Assembly: GCF_004295345.1 (NCBI RefSeq)
Contig: NZ_CP036200.1
Span: 1,364,001-1,428,000, forward strand
Direction of reading: 5' to 3'
Origin: Shewanella maritima
Lineage (GTDB): Bacteria; Pseudomonadota; Gammaproteobacteria; Enterobacterales; Shewanellaceae
DNA length: 64,000 nucleotides
Position 1 is the stretch's first letter; every line of letters starts with the position of its first letter. The notes beneath the pieces were generated by a model. It ran no database searches, was not told where the DNA came from, and was given only the letters and a program-made list of their open reading frames with translations. A program made the position numbers and the translations under genes. This document shows, piece by piece, positions 40,177 through 50,205 of the stretch.

Positions 40177-41595
40177 ATGAATAGCTTCTCTATGCCTTCG
40201 ACCTGGTCGCGTTTCTTCGGTGCCTTTTCGGTTTACCTTCATCGCCGAGTACTCGCATTATTGATCTTGGGTTTTTCGGCTGGTTTGCCATTAATGTTGG
40301 TATTCTCAACATTAAGTTTTTGGCTGCGAGAAGCTGGAGTTGATCGAGCGGCCATCGGCTACTTCAGCTGGATAGCCCTAACCTACGCATTTAAGTGGGT
40401 TTGGTCACCATTGGTAGATAGGCTCTCCCTACCCTTTCTTACTAGTTTACTTGGGCGTAGACGCAGCTGGATGGTATTAGCTCAGTCCTGTGTGGTATTA
40501 GCTATCCTAGGTATGTCGATGAGCGACCCGCAAGTGAATTTAGAGCAGCTAGCTTTATGTGCTTTGCTGCTCGCCTTTGCCTCTGCCACCCAAGATATTG
40601 TCATTGACGCGTTTCGGATTGAATCGGCACCAGAGCATATGCAAGCGGCGCTTGCAGCGGCGTATCAAGTGGGCTATCGCGGCGCTATGATTGTTTCCAC
40701 CGCAGGTGCGCTGTCAATTGCCGCAGCGATTAGCCCTGGCGACAGTGCATATAATCTAGAATCTTGGCAAACCGCCTACGCTATTATGGCTTCACTGATG
40801 GGCGTAGGTATTATCACCACGTTATTGTGCCGTGAGCCTCAAGTCGATAACAAGCAAGCAACCGAGCAAGAAGCGCTACTTAGAGCTAAATTCAGCGAGC
40901 GATATTCACCTACCACAGCCAAAGCATTTGCTTGGCTGTATAGTGCATCGGTACTGCCGTTTGTCGACTTTTTTAAACGCTATGGCAAAAGTGCCATCAT
41001 GATTTTACTGCTGATCTGCTGCTACCGCATATCAGATATCGTCATGGGGATTATGGCAAATGTATTCTATGTCGACATGGGGTTTAGCAAAGAAGAGATC
41101 GCGTTTTTAAGTAAGGTTTACGGCCTGATTATGACCTTAATTGGCGCGGGTGCTGGCGGCATATTGATTGCTCGCTACGGCACCATGAAAATCCTGTTTT
41201 TAGGTGCGCTATTAGTAGCTATTACTAACTTGTTATTCGCCTGGCAGGCTCACATTGGTTATGACGTGGCTTTCTTAACCTTTGCAATCTCAATGGACAA
41301 CTTTAGCGCAGGCATAGCGACAGCCGCTTTTATTGCTTACCTTTCTAGCCTAACAAGCTCTGGCTACAGCGCGACGCAATACGCGCTATTATCATCAATC
41401 ATGCTCTTATTCCCTAAGTTTGTTGCAGGCTTCTCAGGGCTATATGTCGATAACTTTGGTTATGTGAACTTCTTCATTGCCGCCAGTCTTATCGGCTTCC
41501 CTGTGTTATGGCTTATCCATCTAGTACAGAAGCAGCAGAATCACCAAGCCAACGAAAAACCAGTTGCAGATCGCGAGTCAACTACTCGTAAGTGA
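40177..41595 (+). CDS. ampG: Muropeptide permease AmpG
   Basis: Imports GlcNAc-anhydroMurNAc peptides released during wall turnover. The 472-residue MFS protein has 12-14 helices and the family's signature segments: FSAGLPLMLVFSTLSFWLREAGVDRAAIGYFSW, DRLSLPFLTSLLGRRRSWM and ATQDIVIDAFRIE. The central loop around residue 230 is cytoplasmic. Imported sugars would feed AmgK/MurU at 3-4.9 kb. The upstream ribosome-binding site is weak, and a second ATG six codons in is possible. Confidence 0.92.
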   Translation: MNSFSMPSTWSRFFGAFSVYLHRRVLALLILGFSAGLPLMLVFSTLSFWLREAGVDRAAIGYFSWIALTYAFKWVWSPLVDRLSLPFLTSLLGRRRSWMVLAQSCVVLAILGMSMSDPQVNLEQLALCALLLAFASATQDIVIDAFRIESAPEHMQAALAAAYQVGYRGAMIVSTAGALSIAAAISPGDSAYNLESWQTAYAIMASLMGVGIITTLLCREPQVDNKQATEQEALLRAKFSERYSPTTAKAFAWLYSASVLPFVDFFKRYGKSAIMILLLICCYRISDIVMGIMANVFYVDMGFSKEEIAFLSKVYGLIMTLIGAGAGGILIARYGTMKILFLGALLVAITNLLFAWQAHIGYDVAFLTFAISMDNFSAGIATAAFIAYLSSLTSSGYSATQYALLSSIMLLFPKFVAGFSGLYVDNFGYVNFFIAASLIGFPVLWLIHLVQKQQNHQANEKPVADRESTTRK

Positions 41596-41682
41596 AATTG
41601 GCCAACTGATACTCATTAGCACTAACTTTTTGCTTAATATGTTATTGAGCTAACGCTAGGTAATCCGCTAACTCACTCATTA

Positions 41683-41945
41683 GGGCCTGTTGATCTTTCA
41701 AGATTATTTTTGCAGCAGCTTGTTGGAAATTTATACAAGGCAACGACTTTGATGTGTGGTTGTTCCACATGATAAGTCGTTAACGCAGTAGAAATGACAA
41801 CAAGCGCTGCCTGAAAGGTTCGTTTAAAAGCACTTTACTCTTTGTTGCGAGCGAATTTGTTTAGGTGACTAGACGTCATCGCTCGCGTCGCGATTAAAGT
41901 GCTTTTAATTCGAACAAATTCTAATCAGCAAAGATCAACAGGCCC
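41683..41945. mobile_element. MITE-like element with 16-bp terminal inverted repeats and TA flanks
   Basis: The perfect terminal inverted repeats are GGGCCTGTTGATCTTT (41683-41698) and its complement (41930-41945), flanked on both sides by TA, the target duplication expected of IS630/Tc1-mariner transposases. Internally there are three nested hairpins, including GCAGCAGCTTGTTG/CAACAAGCGCTGC, AACGACTT/AAGTCGTT, and a perfect 14-bp TTAAAAGCACTTTA (41824-41837)/TAAAGTGCTTTTAA (41895-41908) with GCGAGCGA/TCGCTCGC inside it. No coding frame is present. It would need a transposase supplied elsewhere. Confidence 0.8.
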
Positions 41946-42030
41946 TAGTATTAACTTTTCATCCTGGTCAGCTTTTTGCTTTTAAACCTGTTAGGTTTAA
42001 AGTTAATTGATTAAAGGTGAAAGGTGAAAT

Positions 42031-42264
42031 ATGGATATCAGCCAAGTTCTTATCGTCGCAATTGTGTTCTTTGCCATTTTTGGCGCAGACTTTTTCAAGT
42101 ATCGTCTGCGAATGAAGCAGCTTGAAGCCAAGATAGATTCTAGCGACAAAATGAAACTCATCGATGAAGTTGAAAGCTTAAAGCATCGCTTAGTGGTGTT
42201 AGAAAGAATTGTTACCGATAAAGGTTATGAAGTCAGCGAGAGCATCAATCAACTAAAAGACTAG
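42031..42264 (+). CDS. Small membrane protein with coiled coil, PspB-like
   Basis: A 77-residue protein with an N-terminal transmembrane helix (VLIVAIVFFAIFGADFF) and a charged coiled coil (KMKLIDEVESLKHRLVVLERIVTD). The layout and the LERIVTDKGYEV segment resemble the phage-shock protein PspB, but no pspA or pspC is adjacent and the match is partial. A GGTGAAAGGTGAA purine-rich site precedes the ATG. It is a single-gene unit closed by a terminator. Confidence 0.75.
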   Translation: MDISQVLIVAIVFFAIFGADFFKYRLRMKQLEAKIDSSDKMKLIDEVESLKHRLVVLERIVTDKGYEVSESINQLKD

Positions 42265-42279
42265 CGTGCATCACCATAT

Positions 42280-42308
42280 AAAAAACCACCTTGGCCAAGG
42301 TGGTTTTT
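42280..42308. terminator. Bidirectional terminator
   Basis: AAAAAACCACCTTGG-CCAAGGTGGTTTTT is a near-perfect palindrome between the small membrane protein gene (+) and yajQ (-), serving both. Confidence 0.88.
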
Positions 42309-42338
42309 GTTTATATACAGCCAATAAAATACTAACCT

Positions 42339-42824
42339 CTAGTCACGCAGGTTCTTAATCTGAAACGGCTGACCTAACTCAGATTCCCTTGCTAAACGAA
42401 TAGCTGCTTGCAAATCGTCACGCTTTTTACCGGTTACCCGCACTGTGTCACCTTGAATAGCACACTGCACTTTCATCTTGCTGTCTTTAATAACTTTCAC
42501 CAGTTTTTTAGCCACATCAGTTTCAATGCCTTCCATAAAGCGCACCCGCAGAGAAAAGGTTTTTCCTGTATGTAGCGCCTTTTCATCTACTTCCATTACT
42601 GCTGGGTCAACATTGCGCTTACTCAGGTTCATCCGCAGCACATCAACCATTTGTTTACAGTAATACTCATCATCGGCAGACAGTGTCACTTGCATATCTT
42701 TAAATTCAACGCTGACATTCTTGCCACGAAAATCATAACGGTTGTCGATTTCTCGGCGCGTGTTATCTACTGCGTTTCTCAGCTCAACCGCGTCGACTTC
42801 TGACACAATATCCATTGATGGCAT
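42339..42824 (-). CDS. yajQ: YajQ family nucleotide/cyclic-di-GMP-binding protein
   Basis: A 161-residue member of UPF0234/YajQ with two ferredoxin-like domains: [34 protein letters not shown] at the start and [34 protein letters not shown] near the end. A Xanthomonas member binds cyclic di-GMP and acts with a transcription factor; E. coli YajQ binds nucleotides and tRNA in vitro. It is a single gene on the minus strand. Confidence 0.93.
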   Translation of the reverse strand: MPSMDIVSEVDAVELRNAVDNTRREIDNRYDFRGKNVSVEFKDMQVTLSADDEYYCKQMVDVLRMNLSKRNVDPAVMEVDEKALHTGKTFSLRVRFMEGIETDVAKKLVKVIKDSKMKVQCAIQGDTVRVTGKKRDDLQAAIRLARESELGQPFQIKNLRD

Positions 42825-42990
42825 GATGGTATCCTCTTAAATTTTCTCGTAGCTAGTTTACGATTAAATTGTCGCACACTGCGATATAGTTGAATGAATT
42901 TTTTAATATAAATCAGGTTTACGGTGACAAGTGTAAGTAGTTTTCTTATGATTTGGCGAAACACTATTATTCTAAGGTATCCTCAGGCTT

Positions 42991-43422
42991 GTGATTAGCT
43001 ATAGAAACATTTTCAAGCTAGCGTTGATTGTCACTTTTATCATCGTTAGCTACCTGGTTTTCTCAAAGCCTGGAAACTATCCTGTGACGTTCCAACACAT
43101 GGATAAAGTCGGCCATTTAGGCAGCTTTTTTGCGTTGTCATACCTCGCCTACTATGCCTTTAAACCCAAATGGTACATCTTAACGTCAATTTTAACCTTG
43201 TATGCGATTTTAATCGAAGTTATCCAATCACAGCTGCCCTATCGCAATGCGTCAGTTGACGACGTCGCAGCCGATCTATTAGGTGTTGGTTTGTTTTATG
43301 TGTGCTTGAAAATCTACCACATGTTCAAATACGGCAGTAAAGGCAAAGCTGGCGCGCAAAGTATTAAATCCGGTGAGCTGAATGGCAAATCTGCACAAGT
43401 ACACAGCAAGGCTGATAACTAA
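42991..43422 (+). CDS. VanZ family membrane protein
   Basis: A 143-residue protein with about four helices and the VanZ-like core DKVGHLGSFFALSYLAYYAF and EVIQSQLPYRNASVDDVAADLLGVGLFY. The start is a GTG. Its stop codon abuts the ATG of the next gene, so the two are translationally coupled. The role of stand-alone VanZ-like proteins is unclear. The last about 30 residues are a hydrophilic, lysine-rich tail. Confidence 0.82.
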   Translation: MISYRNIFKLALIVTFIIVSYLVFSKPGNYPVTFQHMDKVGHLGSFFALSYLAYYAFKPKWYILTSILTLYAILIEVIQSQLPYRNASVDDVAADLLGVGLFYVCLKIYHMFKYGSKGKAGAQSIKSGELNGKSAQVHSKADN

Positions 43423-44415
43423 ATGGCAAATATGCAGGGTATCAATGGTCAAATCGCCATTCTAGGCGCTGGCGCTATTGGACAGTTAATTCATCAGCAA
43501 CTAGCGACTCAAATAAATACAACACAAGCTGCACTAAAGCTGATTGTGAGTCACGAGCGTTTCGAGCAAGCAAATACCAACCAGCAGCTCAGCTTTACTA
43601 GCCTTGATGGCAATTCAACAAACTATCATTGTCAGCTTATAGATATTGCATCAAACACACTGATGCAGGAGCTTGCTAAGGTGAAACTTGTCATCGTATG
43701 CGTCAAGGCTTATCAGGTAGCAAGTGCACTCAAGCCGTTACTTGCGCACCTGCCAATCGATAGCCATATTATGTTGCTACACAATGGCATGGGGCCGCAC
43801 CTTGAGGTGCAAAGCCTGCTAAATAGCTCGTCAACGCTATCAGCAAATATAGGCTTAAGCTTAGCAACTACTTCTCAGGCAGCATTAAAGACAAATGCTT
43901 TTGCGATAAAACAAACGGGCAATGGCGCAACTAGCCTGGGCTTGTTTGCTGGGCCGCAAATGGACGGCAGTTTATTAACGCTTGTTAGCAGGGCAATTCC
44001 AAATCTAATGATTACCGATAATATTGTCACAGCCTTATGGACTAAGCTGACTATCAACTGCGCTATTAATCCGTTAACCGCGATAGAGCAGTGTCAAAAT
44101 GGTCAGCTGGCGGCAAAACAATACCAGAGCCAAATTGCCGCGATTATTGATGAATGTGTGCAAGTTGCCAGAGCTGATGGCGTAACACTCGATGCGCAGC
44201 AAATGACTAAAAATGTCGCTAAGGTTATCGAGCTCACGGCAGCAAACTACTCGTCAATGCATCAAGATATTGCACACCAGCGGCAAACCGAGATTGACCA
44301 AATTAATGGTTATGTGGTGATGAGGGCACGCTCAACAGACATTAACACACCGGTAAATCAGGCATTGGTTGAGCAAATCCATCAATTACAAGCATATTAT
44401 AATGCGCATAACTAA
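43423..44415 (+). CDS. panE: Ketopantoate reductase family protein (2-dehydropantoate 2-reductase)
   Basis: A 330-residue NADPH-dependent reductase, probably converting 2-dehydropantoate to pantoate for coenzyme A synthesis. The Rossmann motif ILGAGAIGQLI is near the N-terminus. The catalytic lysine region is LWTKLTINCAINPLTAIEQCQNG, and SSMHQDIAHQRQTEIDQINGYVV matches the family's SMxQDxxxgRxTEID signature. It starts directly at the end of the VanZ gene. Confidence 0.88.
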   Translation: MANMQGINGQIAILGAGAIGQLIHQQLATQINTTQAALKLIVSHERFEQANTNQQLSFTSLDGNSTNYHCQLIDIASNTLMQELAKVKLVIVCVKAYQVASALKPLLAHLPIDSHIMLLHNGMGPHLEVQSLLNSSSTLSANIGLSLATTSQAALKTNAFAIKQTGNGATSLGLFAGPQMDGSLLTLVSRAIPNLMITDNIVTALWTKLTINCAINPLTAIEQCQNGQLAAKQYQSQIAAIIDECVQVARADGVTLDAQQMTKNVAKVIELTAANYSSMHQDIAHQRQTEIDQINGYVVMRARSTDINTPVNQALVEQIHQLQAYYNAHN

Positions 44416-44465
44416 GCTCCCTATTGTTAAACACCTCAATTGCTAAAGACTGTCGTGATAAAGAA

Positions 44466-45116
44466 ATGATATTCAAGCCAAACCCTGCACCTATTCCGTT
44501 TAAGCGCAGTTTTGTGCTGGCATACCTTATTGCAGGGCTTTGTGTGATGCTTGCAATTGGCTTGATTGATCGCCCCTTGGCAAGCTGGCTGCATCAGCAT
44601 AGTCAGCCCAATATGCTATTTAAGCTGTTTTCCGATATCCCAGTGCTGCTTGAAGCGATAGCTGGTGCGATCATTATTGGCAGTCTTTACAGGCCTTGGC
44701 AGGAGAGATTAAAACAAGCTGCATTGCAGCTAGTTAGCTTATTGATACTCGCCATCTGTGTGCGCGTAGGCGCAAAGATGCTGTTTGGCCGCACTTGGCC
44801 TGAGACCTGGATTAATGATAACCCATCTTGGATCAGCCACGGTGTTGAAGGTTTCTACCCACTAACGCTAGAAAAAGGCTTCCACTCGTTTCCATCAGGT
44901 CATGCGTTATTTAGTTTTGCGCTGGCAAGCATGTTGTGGCGCTATTTTCCCAAACTTGCGCCAGTTTGGATAACCGCTATGCTCGCAACCATTACCGGGC
45001 AGTTAGGGCAAAACTATCACTACTTGGGCGATCTTTTAGCAGGAGCGACACTTGGCTGCCTGCTCGCACATACTTGTAGTCATTTATTTAGCAGTAACTC
45101 TGGCAGCAAACACTGA
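44466..45116 (+). CDS. PAP2 superfamily membrane phosphatase
   Basis: A 216-residue membrane protein with about six helices. The three PAP2 motifs are recognisable: KMLFGRTWPETW, FHSFPSGHALFSFALA (PSGH with the catalytic His) and GQNYHYLGDLLAGA. It probably removes phosphate from lipid phosphates such as undecaprenyl pyrophosphate or phosphatidylglycerol phosphate at the periplasmic face. The ATG at 44466 is preferred; the frame also contains a TTG at 44424, eight bases after panE. Confidence 0.88.
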   Translation: MIFKPNPAPIPFKRSFVLAYLIAGLCVMLAIGLIDRPLASWLHQHSQPNMLFKLFSDIPVLLEAIAGAIIIGSLYRPWQERLKQAALQLVSLLILAICVRVGAKMLFGRTWPETWINDNPSWISHGVEGFYPLTLEKGFHSFPSGHALFSFALASMLWRYFPKLAPVWITAMLATITGQLGQNYHYLGDLLAGATLGCLLAHTCSHLFSSNSGSKH

Positions 45117-45123
45117 TAAACCG

Positions 45124-46029
45124 CTAGCCCCAGATCACCAACAAAGCAGCGACTGCGATTAGCAATAAACCCAGGACATCACTTTTGGTATTTGGTTGCT
45201 TTAGCCAGTAACGACCAATTAGCAACATAAAGAAGACTTCAATTTGCCCTAGGGTTTTCACTAACGGCACCGACTCTAGCGTCATTGCGCTAAACCAGCC
45301 GATAGAGCCAATACAACTGGTAACGCTTACTGCTAGAGTAAGCTGTTTGTTGCGCCAAAGCTTAACCAAAGTCTGACGCTGCTTAAGCAACAAATAACTC
45401 ACCAAAATAAGCGTTTGGCTGCTAATCACCAACAGCAACACCCAGGCAGCTCTTACCATATAAGGGCCTTGCAATTGCAAGCTCGCTTCACGCACGCTAA
45501 GTGAGGTCAGTGCGAATGCACTGCCGCAAGCTAGCCCTAATAGAACCGTTGACCAAGAATAACTGCCTTTGCTTTCATTACTTAAGCGAGATGCGCTATT
45601 GAGCTTAAACGCACCGCTCAGCACCATAACAGCCAATGCGCCAACAGCAACGCCAGCCCAACCAAGCGCAGTTAATTGCACGCCAAAGAACATCAGCCCA
45701 AACACTGCTGCAACGATGGCCTCACTTTTGGCAAGTCCGGCGCCAACCGCATAGTTCTTTAAGGTAAAAAGCTTCACCATCAATGCAGTGGCGATAATCT
45801 GCATCAAGGATGCCTGGGCGATATACAAATAAAAGGTATTGCTAAAACTTAGCTTAGGAACACTATGCGTTTGATACAAGATGGCTAAATACAAGGCTGC
45901 AATCGGGCCTGCAGCGATAAACCTTGCTAGCGTTACGCCAGTGATACTCACATCTTGACTAAGCTTAGATTGCAACGCATTGCGCCATGCTTGCATGAAT
46001 GCTGCTAGCAAGGTGAAACCTATCCACAT
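45124..46029 (-). CDS. EamA/DMT family transporter
   Basis: A 301-residue inner-membrane protein with ten predicted helices in two homologous halves, typical of drug/metabolite transporters. The second repeat ends with LVKTLGQIEVFFMLLIGRYWLKQPNTKSDVLGLLLIAVAALLVIWG, characteristic of the EamA fold. The substrate is unknown. It is convergent with the PAP2 gene, with only seven bases between their stop codons. Confidence 0.85.
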   Translation of the reverse strand: MWIGFTLLAAFMQAWRNALQSKLSQDVSITGVTLARFIAAGPIAALYLAILYQTHSVPKLSFSNTFYLYIAQASLMQIIATALMVKLFTLKNYAVGAGLAKSEAIVAAVFGLMFFGVQLTALGWAGVAVGALAVMVLSGAFKLNSASRLSNESKGSYSWSTVLLGLACGSAFALTSLSVREASLQLQGPYMVRAAWVLLLVISSQTLILVSYLLLKQRQTLVKLWRNKQLTLAVSVTSCIGSIGWFSAMTLESVPLVKTLGQIEVFFMLLIGRYWLKQPNTKSDVLGLLLIAVAALLVIWG

Positions 46030-46090
46030 ACTTGACGCTCCTAGCGACTGAAACTGTTAACTGGCTCTAAACTATACTCTTATTAACAGA

Positions 46091-46118
46091 AAATAAGCCA
46101 AGGCTTAGCTTATTTTTG
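46091..46118. terminator. Terminator-like hairpin upstream of the phosphodiesterase gene
   Basis: AAATAAGC-CAAGGCTTA-GCTTATTTTT forms a stem of eight pairs followed by a T run. It lies in the 267-base region between two divergent genes, so it may be an attenuator or a leftover structure rather than a gene end. Confidence 0.5.
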
Positions 46119-46296
46119 AATAGATTTCACCCGCAAAAGTGATGAATCAAGATTCGCACTTTTACGTAGCCGTGGGTGGTGAATTTATGTAAAGCAGGCA
46201 ATTGTCACATTTCTTAACTTAAACCTAGGCGGGTTTTAACGGTAGAATGAGCGCTCAAAAACCACACAAGCACTCATCAACGTAGGGAAATCACAC

Positions 46297-47571
46297 ATGT
46301 ATCATGCAGCAGTTCGCATTATACGCTCAAGGACGCTAATTCAGCTGGCTTTTGCTATCACTTTATTACCAGTGACACTTTTGGTTAATGCAGAGCAAAA
46401 CCAGAGTGACAGCACTACAGTGGTGATTTCAATCGATGGCTTTGCCAATCATTATCTCAACAATCCAAAGCTTGCTAAAGTCGCACCCAACCTAATTGAA
46501 ATGCGCAGCAAACACCTTGCTAGTGACGGCTTAACACCAGTATTTCCGAGTAAGACGTTTCCCAACCATATAAGCATGGTGACCGGCGTATACCCGCAGA
46601 CTCACGGCATAGTACAAAACAAGTTTTACTCGAAAACACTCAAGAAGAATTACAGCTTAGGTGCTGGGCGTGAGCAACCTAAATGGTTAAGTGCCAAACC
46701 TATTTGGGTTGAAGCCGAAAAAGCAGCTAAAGCCAGTGCGATTTATTTCTGGCCTGAGTCTGAAATCGACCACGGCGAATACTCACCTACTGAGTTTTTT
46801 ACATACAAGCACAACACACCAAATGCCGATCGCATCGAGCAAATCATTGACTGGTTAAACCGGGATAAACACAAACGACCTAAACTTATCTTTGGGTACT
46901 TTTCGACTGTCGACAGCGCCGGACACACATATGGTACTAATTCAGATGAACTTGCTAATGCCATTTTTGAAGTTGATAGCTTAATTGGCAAGCTACGAGC
47001 CTACATACAGGCAAATGCGGTGACCCAAAATATTAACCTAGTGATAGTATCAGATCATGGCATGGTGGATATTGACAGGCTCAATCCAATAGCCGACCCA
47101 CAAGTTTTATTGGATAACGATCAATTAATCACAGTAAATGGTCAGACTCAGCTATATGTTTATGGTGATCAGCAAGTGGTACTTGATGCCGCTTATCGCC
47201 AACTCATAGCGGATCAGTTGGCCGAGAAAGATAAACGCTATCAAATTCTCAAACCAAGTGAATACCCAGCTCATTGGCACTTTGACAAGCAATCGGATGT
47301 AATGCCGGATCTTATCTTAAACGCACACCCGCCTTATGTGTTTGATAATGAAAAAGTGGTCGATGGCAAGGCTACTCACGGTTATGACCCACAAGCGACA
47401 ATACAGCTCGATGGCATTTTCCTCGCCCAAGGGCCGGCCTTTAAAGCGGGACGAATTAACGCATTTGAAAACGTCCACATCTATGCGTTAATTGCCAAAT
47501 TAATTGGCCTAGATGATGAGGTTGTGCCACCAACAAGTTCGATTGCTCCTTTTGTTGGTAAGCTTAAATAA
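46297..47571 (+). CDS. Ectonucleotide pyrophosphatase/phosphodiesterase (NPP) family protein
   Basis: A 424-residue exported enzyme of the alkaline phosphatase superfamily. After a signal peptide, the two-zinc site is visible: Asp in VVISIDGF, nucleophile Thr in FPSKTFPNHISMVTG, Asp and His in YFSTVDSAGHTYG, Asp-His in VIVSDHGM and a final His in ATHGYDP. The segment SKTFPNH is the NPP hallmark. It hydrolyses nucleotide or lipid phosphodiesters in the periplasm; the exact substrate is unknown. It stands alone. Confidence 0.9.
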   Translation: MYHAAVRIIRSRTLIQLAFAITLLPVTLLVNAEQNQSDSTTVVISIDGFANHYLNNPKLAKVAPNLIEMRSKHLASDGLTPVFPSKTFPNHISMVTGVYPQTHGIVQNKFYSKTLKKNYSLGAGREQPKWLSAKPIWVEAEKAAKASAIYFWPESEIDHGEYSPTEFFTYKHNTPNADRIEQIIDWLNRDKHKRPKLIFGYFSTVDSAGHTYGTNSDELANAIFEVDSLIGKLRAYIQANAVTQNINLVIVSDHGMVDIDRLNPIADPQVLLDNDQLITVNGQTQLYVYGDQQVVLDAAYRQLIADQLAEKDKRYQILKPSEYPAHWHFDKQSDVMPDLILNAHPPYVFDNEKVVDGKATHGYDPQATIQLDGIFLAQGPAFKAGRINAFENVHIYALIAKLIGLDDEVVPPTSSIAPFVGKLK

Positions 47572-47705
47572 CTGCAGCTCGTCATTACCGGAAGCTGTAG
47601 TGAAGCCATCACGGGTAATTTAACCGCGCCTTGCTAAGAAAGTTTAAAGGACTTGCGAAGCCAACGCTCAGGTAATTCCTCCGAGCTGGCAGTAGCGCAG
47701 CTAAC

Positions 47706-47740
47706 AAAAAGCCCTGACTTATAAGGAGTCAGGGCTTTTT
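47706..47740. terminator. Strong terminator between convergent genes
   Basis: AAAAAGCCCTGACT-TATAAGG-AGTCAGGGCTTTTT lies between the phosphodiesterase gene (+) and kdsA (-), 23 bases beyond the kdsA stop. It can serve both strands. Confidence 0.9.
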
Positions 47741-47762
47741 CATTAACTAGAACAGTAAGCAG

Positions 47763-48623
<861 letters not shown>

Positions 48624-48668
48624 TTAATCAAAAAATTGTGCGTGTTCGCCCAATGCCAACACGCTAAT

Positions 48669-49922
48669 TTAGGCCGCAATCACCTGTAGTAGCTGACCAC
48701 ATAACCACGCCATGTAAGTCCCCACGGCATAGCCAAATACTGCTAGCAATACACCTACTGGCGCGAGTGCTGGGTGGAAAGCTGCCGCAACCACAGGGGC
48801 AGATGCCGCGCCGCCAACATTGGCCTGACTGCCCACTGCCATATAAAACAGTGGCGCTTTAATAATTTTAGCAACGATAAGCATAAAGCTCGCATGTACA
48901 ATCATCCAAATCATACCAATGGCGAAGTACCAAAGGTTTTGTTCATCAGCAAGTTTTGATACATCCATATGTAAACCAATGGTCGCCACTAGGATGTACA
49001 GGAATGCCGAGGCCACTTTAGATGCACCTGCTGCTTCAATATGACGCACGCGTGTAAATGACAGCGCTAAACCAATTGTAGTGACAATCACCACCAGCCA
49101 GAAGAACTTAGACGTTAAGCTGTAATCGCGAGTCCATGGGTAATTTGCTTCAAAAAATGGCCCAAGAATATCAGCGCCAAAGTGGGCAATACCGGTTATA
49201 CCAAAACCCACAGCCACAATCATCATTAGATCAGGCAGGCTTGGAATACGCGCATTTTCAGCGTGATACTGCTCAACACGCACTTTTAAACGTTCAATGG
49301 CGCTGGTATCTGCGCCTGTTTTGGCATCAATTTGCTTAGCTCTTGATGCCATCAGTAGCAATACTGCCATCCAAATATTAGCAACAATCACATCAACGGT
49401 GACCATCACCGAAAAGATATCACCGCCAACTTCATAAATTTCTTTCATCGACGCTTGGTTAGCGCCGCCGCCAATCCAACTACCTGCAAGAGTTGTCATG
49501 CCGCGCCATACAGCATCCGGGCCATGACCACCAATCACCTCTGGGTTAAGCGCTGAAATAATTAACAGCGCAATGGGGCCGCCAATCACAATACCTACGG
49601 TACCAGTTAAGAACATCACAATGGCTTTAGGGCCCAGACCTAAAATCGCTTTTAAGTCGACACTTAAGATAAGCAAGACTAAACAGGCTGGCAGTAAATA
49701 GCGCGAGGCAACAAAGTACAAATTAGATGAGTGACCATCAACAATACCAAAGGTATTTAGCAGTGACGGCAAGAAATAACATAGTAATAAGGCTGGTACG
49801 AAGGTGTAAAACTTCTTCCAAAATGGGTTATTTGAACTGTTGGTATAAAAAACAAAACCAAGGATCGCAGCTAACAGGCCTAATGCCGTGGCGTCGTTGG
49901 TCACTAATGCAGGCGTTGTCAT
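48669..49922 (-). CDS. DUF819 family integral membrane protein
   Basis: A 417-residue membrane protein with about eleven helices. Recognised as DUF819 by segments such as GTVGIVIGGPIALLI, TTLAGSWIGGGANQASMKEIY and AVGSQANVGGAASAPVVAAAFHPALAPVGVLLAVFGYAVGTY, an arrangement shared with anion and amino-acid carriers. The substrate is unknown. It sits between sirB1 and kdsA, which are direct neighbours in E. coli. Confidence 0.88.
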   Translation of the reverse strand: MTTPALVTNDATALGLLAAILGFVFYTNSSNNPFWKKFYTFVPALLLCYFLPSLLNTFGIVDGHSSNLYFVASRYLLPACLVLLILSVDLKAILGLGPKAIVMFLTGTVGIVIGGPIALLIISALNPEVIGGHGPDAVWRGMTTLAGSWIGGGANQASMKEIYEVGGDIFSVMVTVDVIVANIWMAVLLLMASRAKQIDAKTGADTSAIERLKVRVEQYHAENARIPSLPDLMMIVAVGFGITGIAHFGADILGPFFEANYPWTRDYSLTSKFFWLVVIVTTIGLALSFTRVRHIEAAGASKVASAFLYILVATIGLHMDVSKLADEQNLWYFAIGMIWMIVHASFMLIVAKIIKAPLFYMAVGSQANVGGAASAPVVAAAFHPALAPVGVLLAVFGYAVGTYMAWLCGQLLQVIAA

Positions 49923-50160
49923 GCTTGCGTCTCCCTTGCAATTTTAATTGTGCAATATCGTTATTATTGTTATCCCGCTATGCAGGCTGTTTTTTTAGTT
50001 TGAGCAGCTATTTTTGCTTCATCTCTACAGGCTCAATCTCTAGAGTTCAATCAACTGAGCTATGTGGTTTTATCACAAAATGGCAATCGCTACTGCCCTG
50101 CGTCTCACAAAGCGGTGGATATCTGGCCTCTTTGTAGAAATTTCGCCCTATAAAATACAA

Positions 50161-50188
50161 AAGTGCGCAAGCTTTCGCTTACGCACTT
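50161..50188 (-). terminator. Hairpin terminator after sirB1
   Basis: AAGTGCGCAAGC-TTTC-GCTTACGCACTT forms a long stem with one mismatch, 18 bases beyond the sirB1 stop, with a short T run on the minus strand. Confidence 0.75.
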
Positions 50189-50205
50189 AAAGGTTATATA
50201 TGGTG

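Noticed and set aside
42031..42264. PspB of the phage-shock operon
   Set aside because: Only the layout and a short coiled-coil segment agree; pspA, pspC and pspF are not adjacent.
47572..47705. Possible repeat or small RNA after the phosphodiesterase gene
   Set aside because: Apart from the strong terminator that follows, no clear stem, promoter or repeated unit could be supported by eye.
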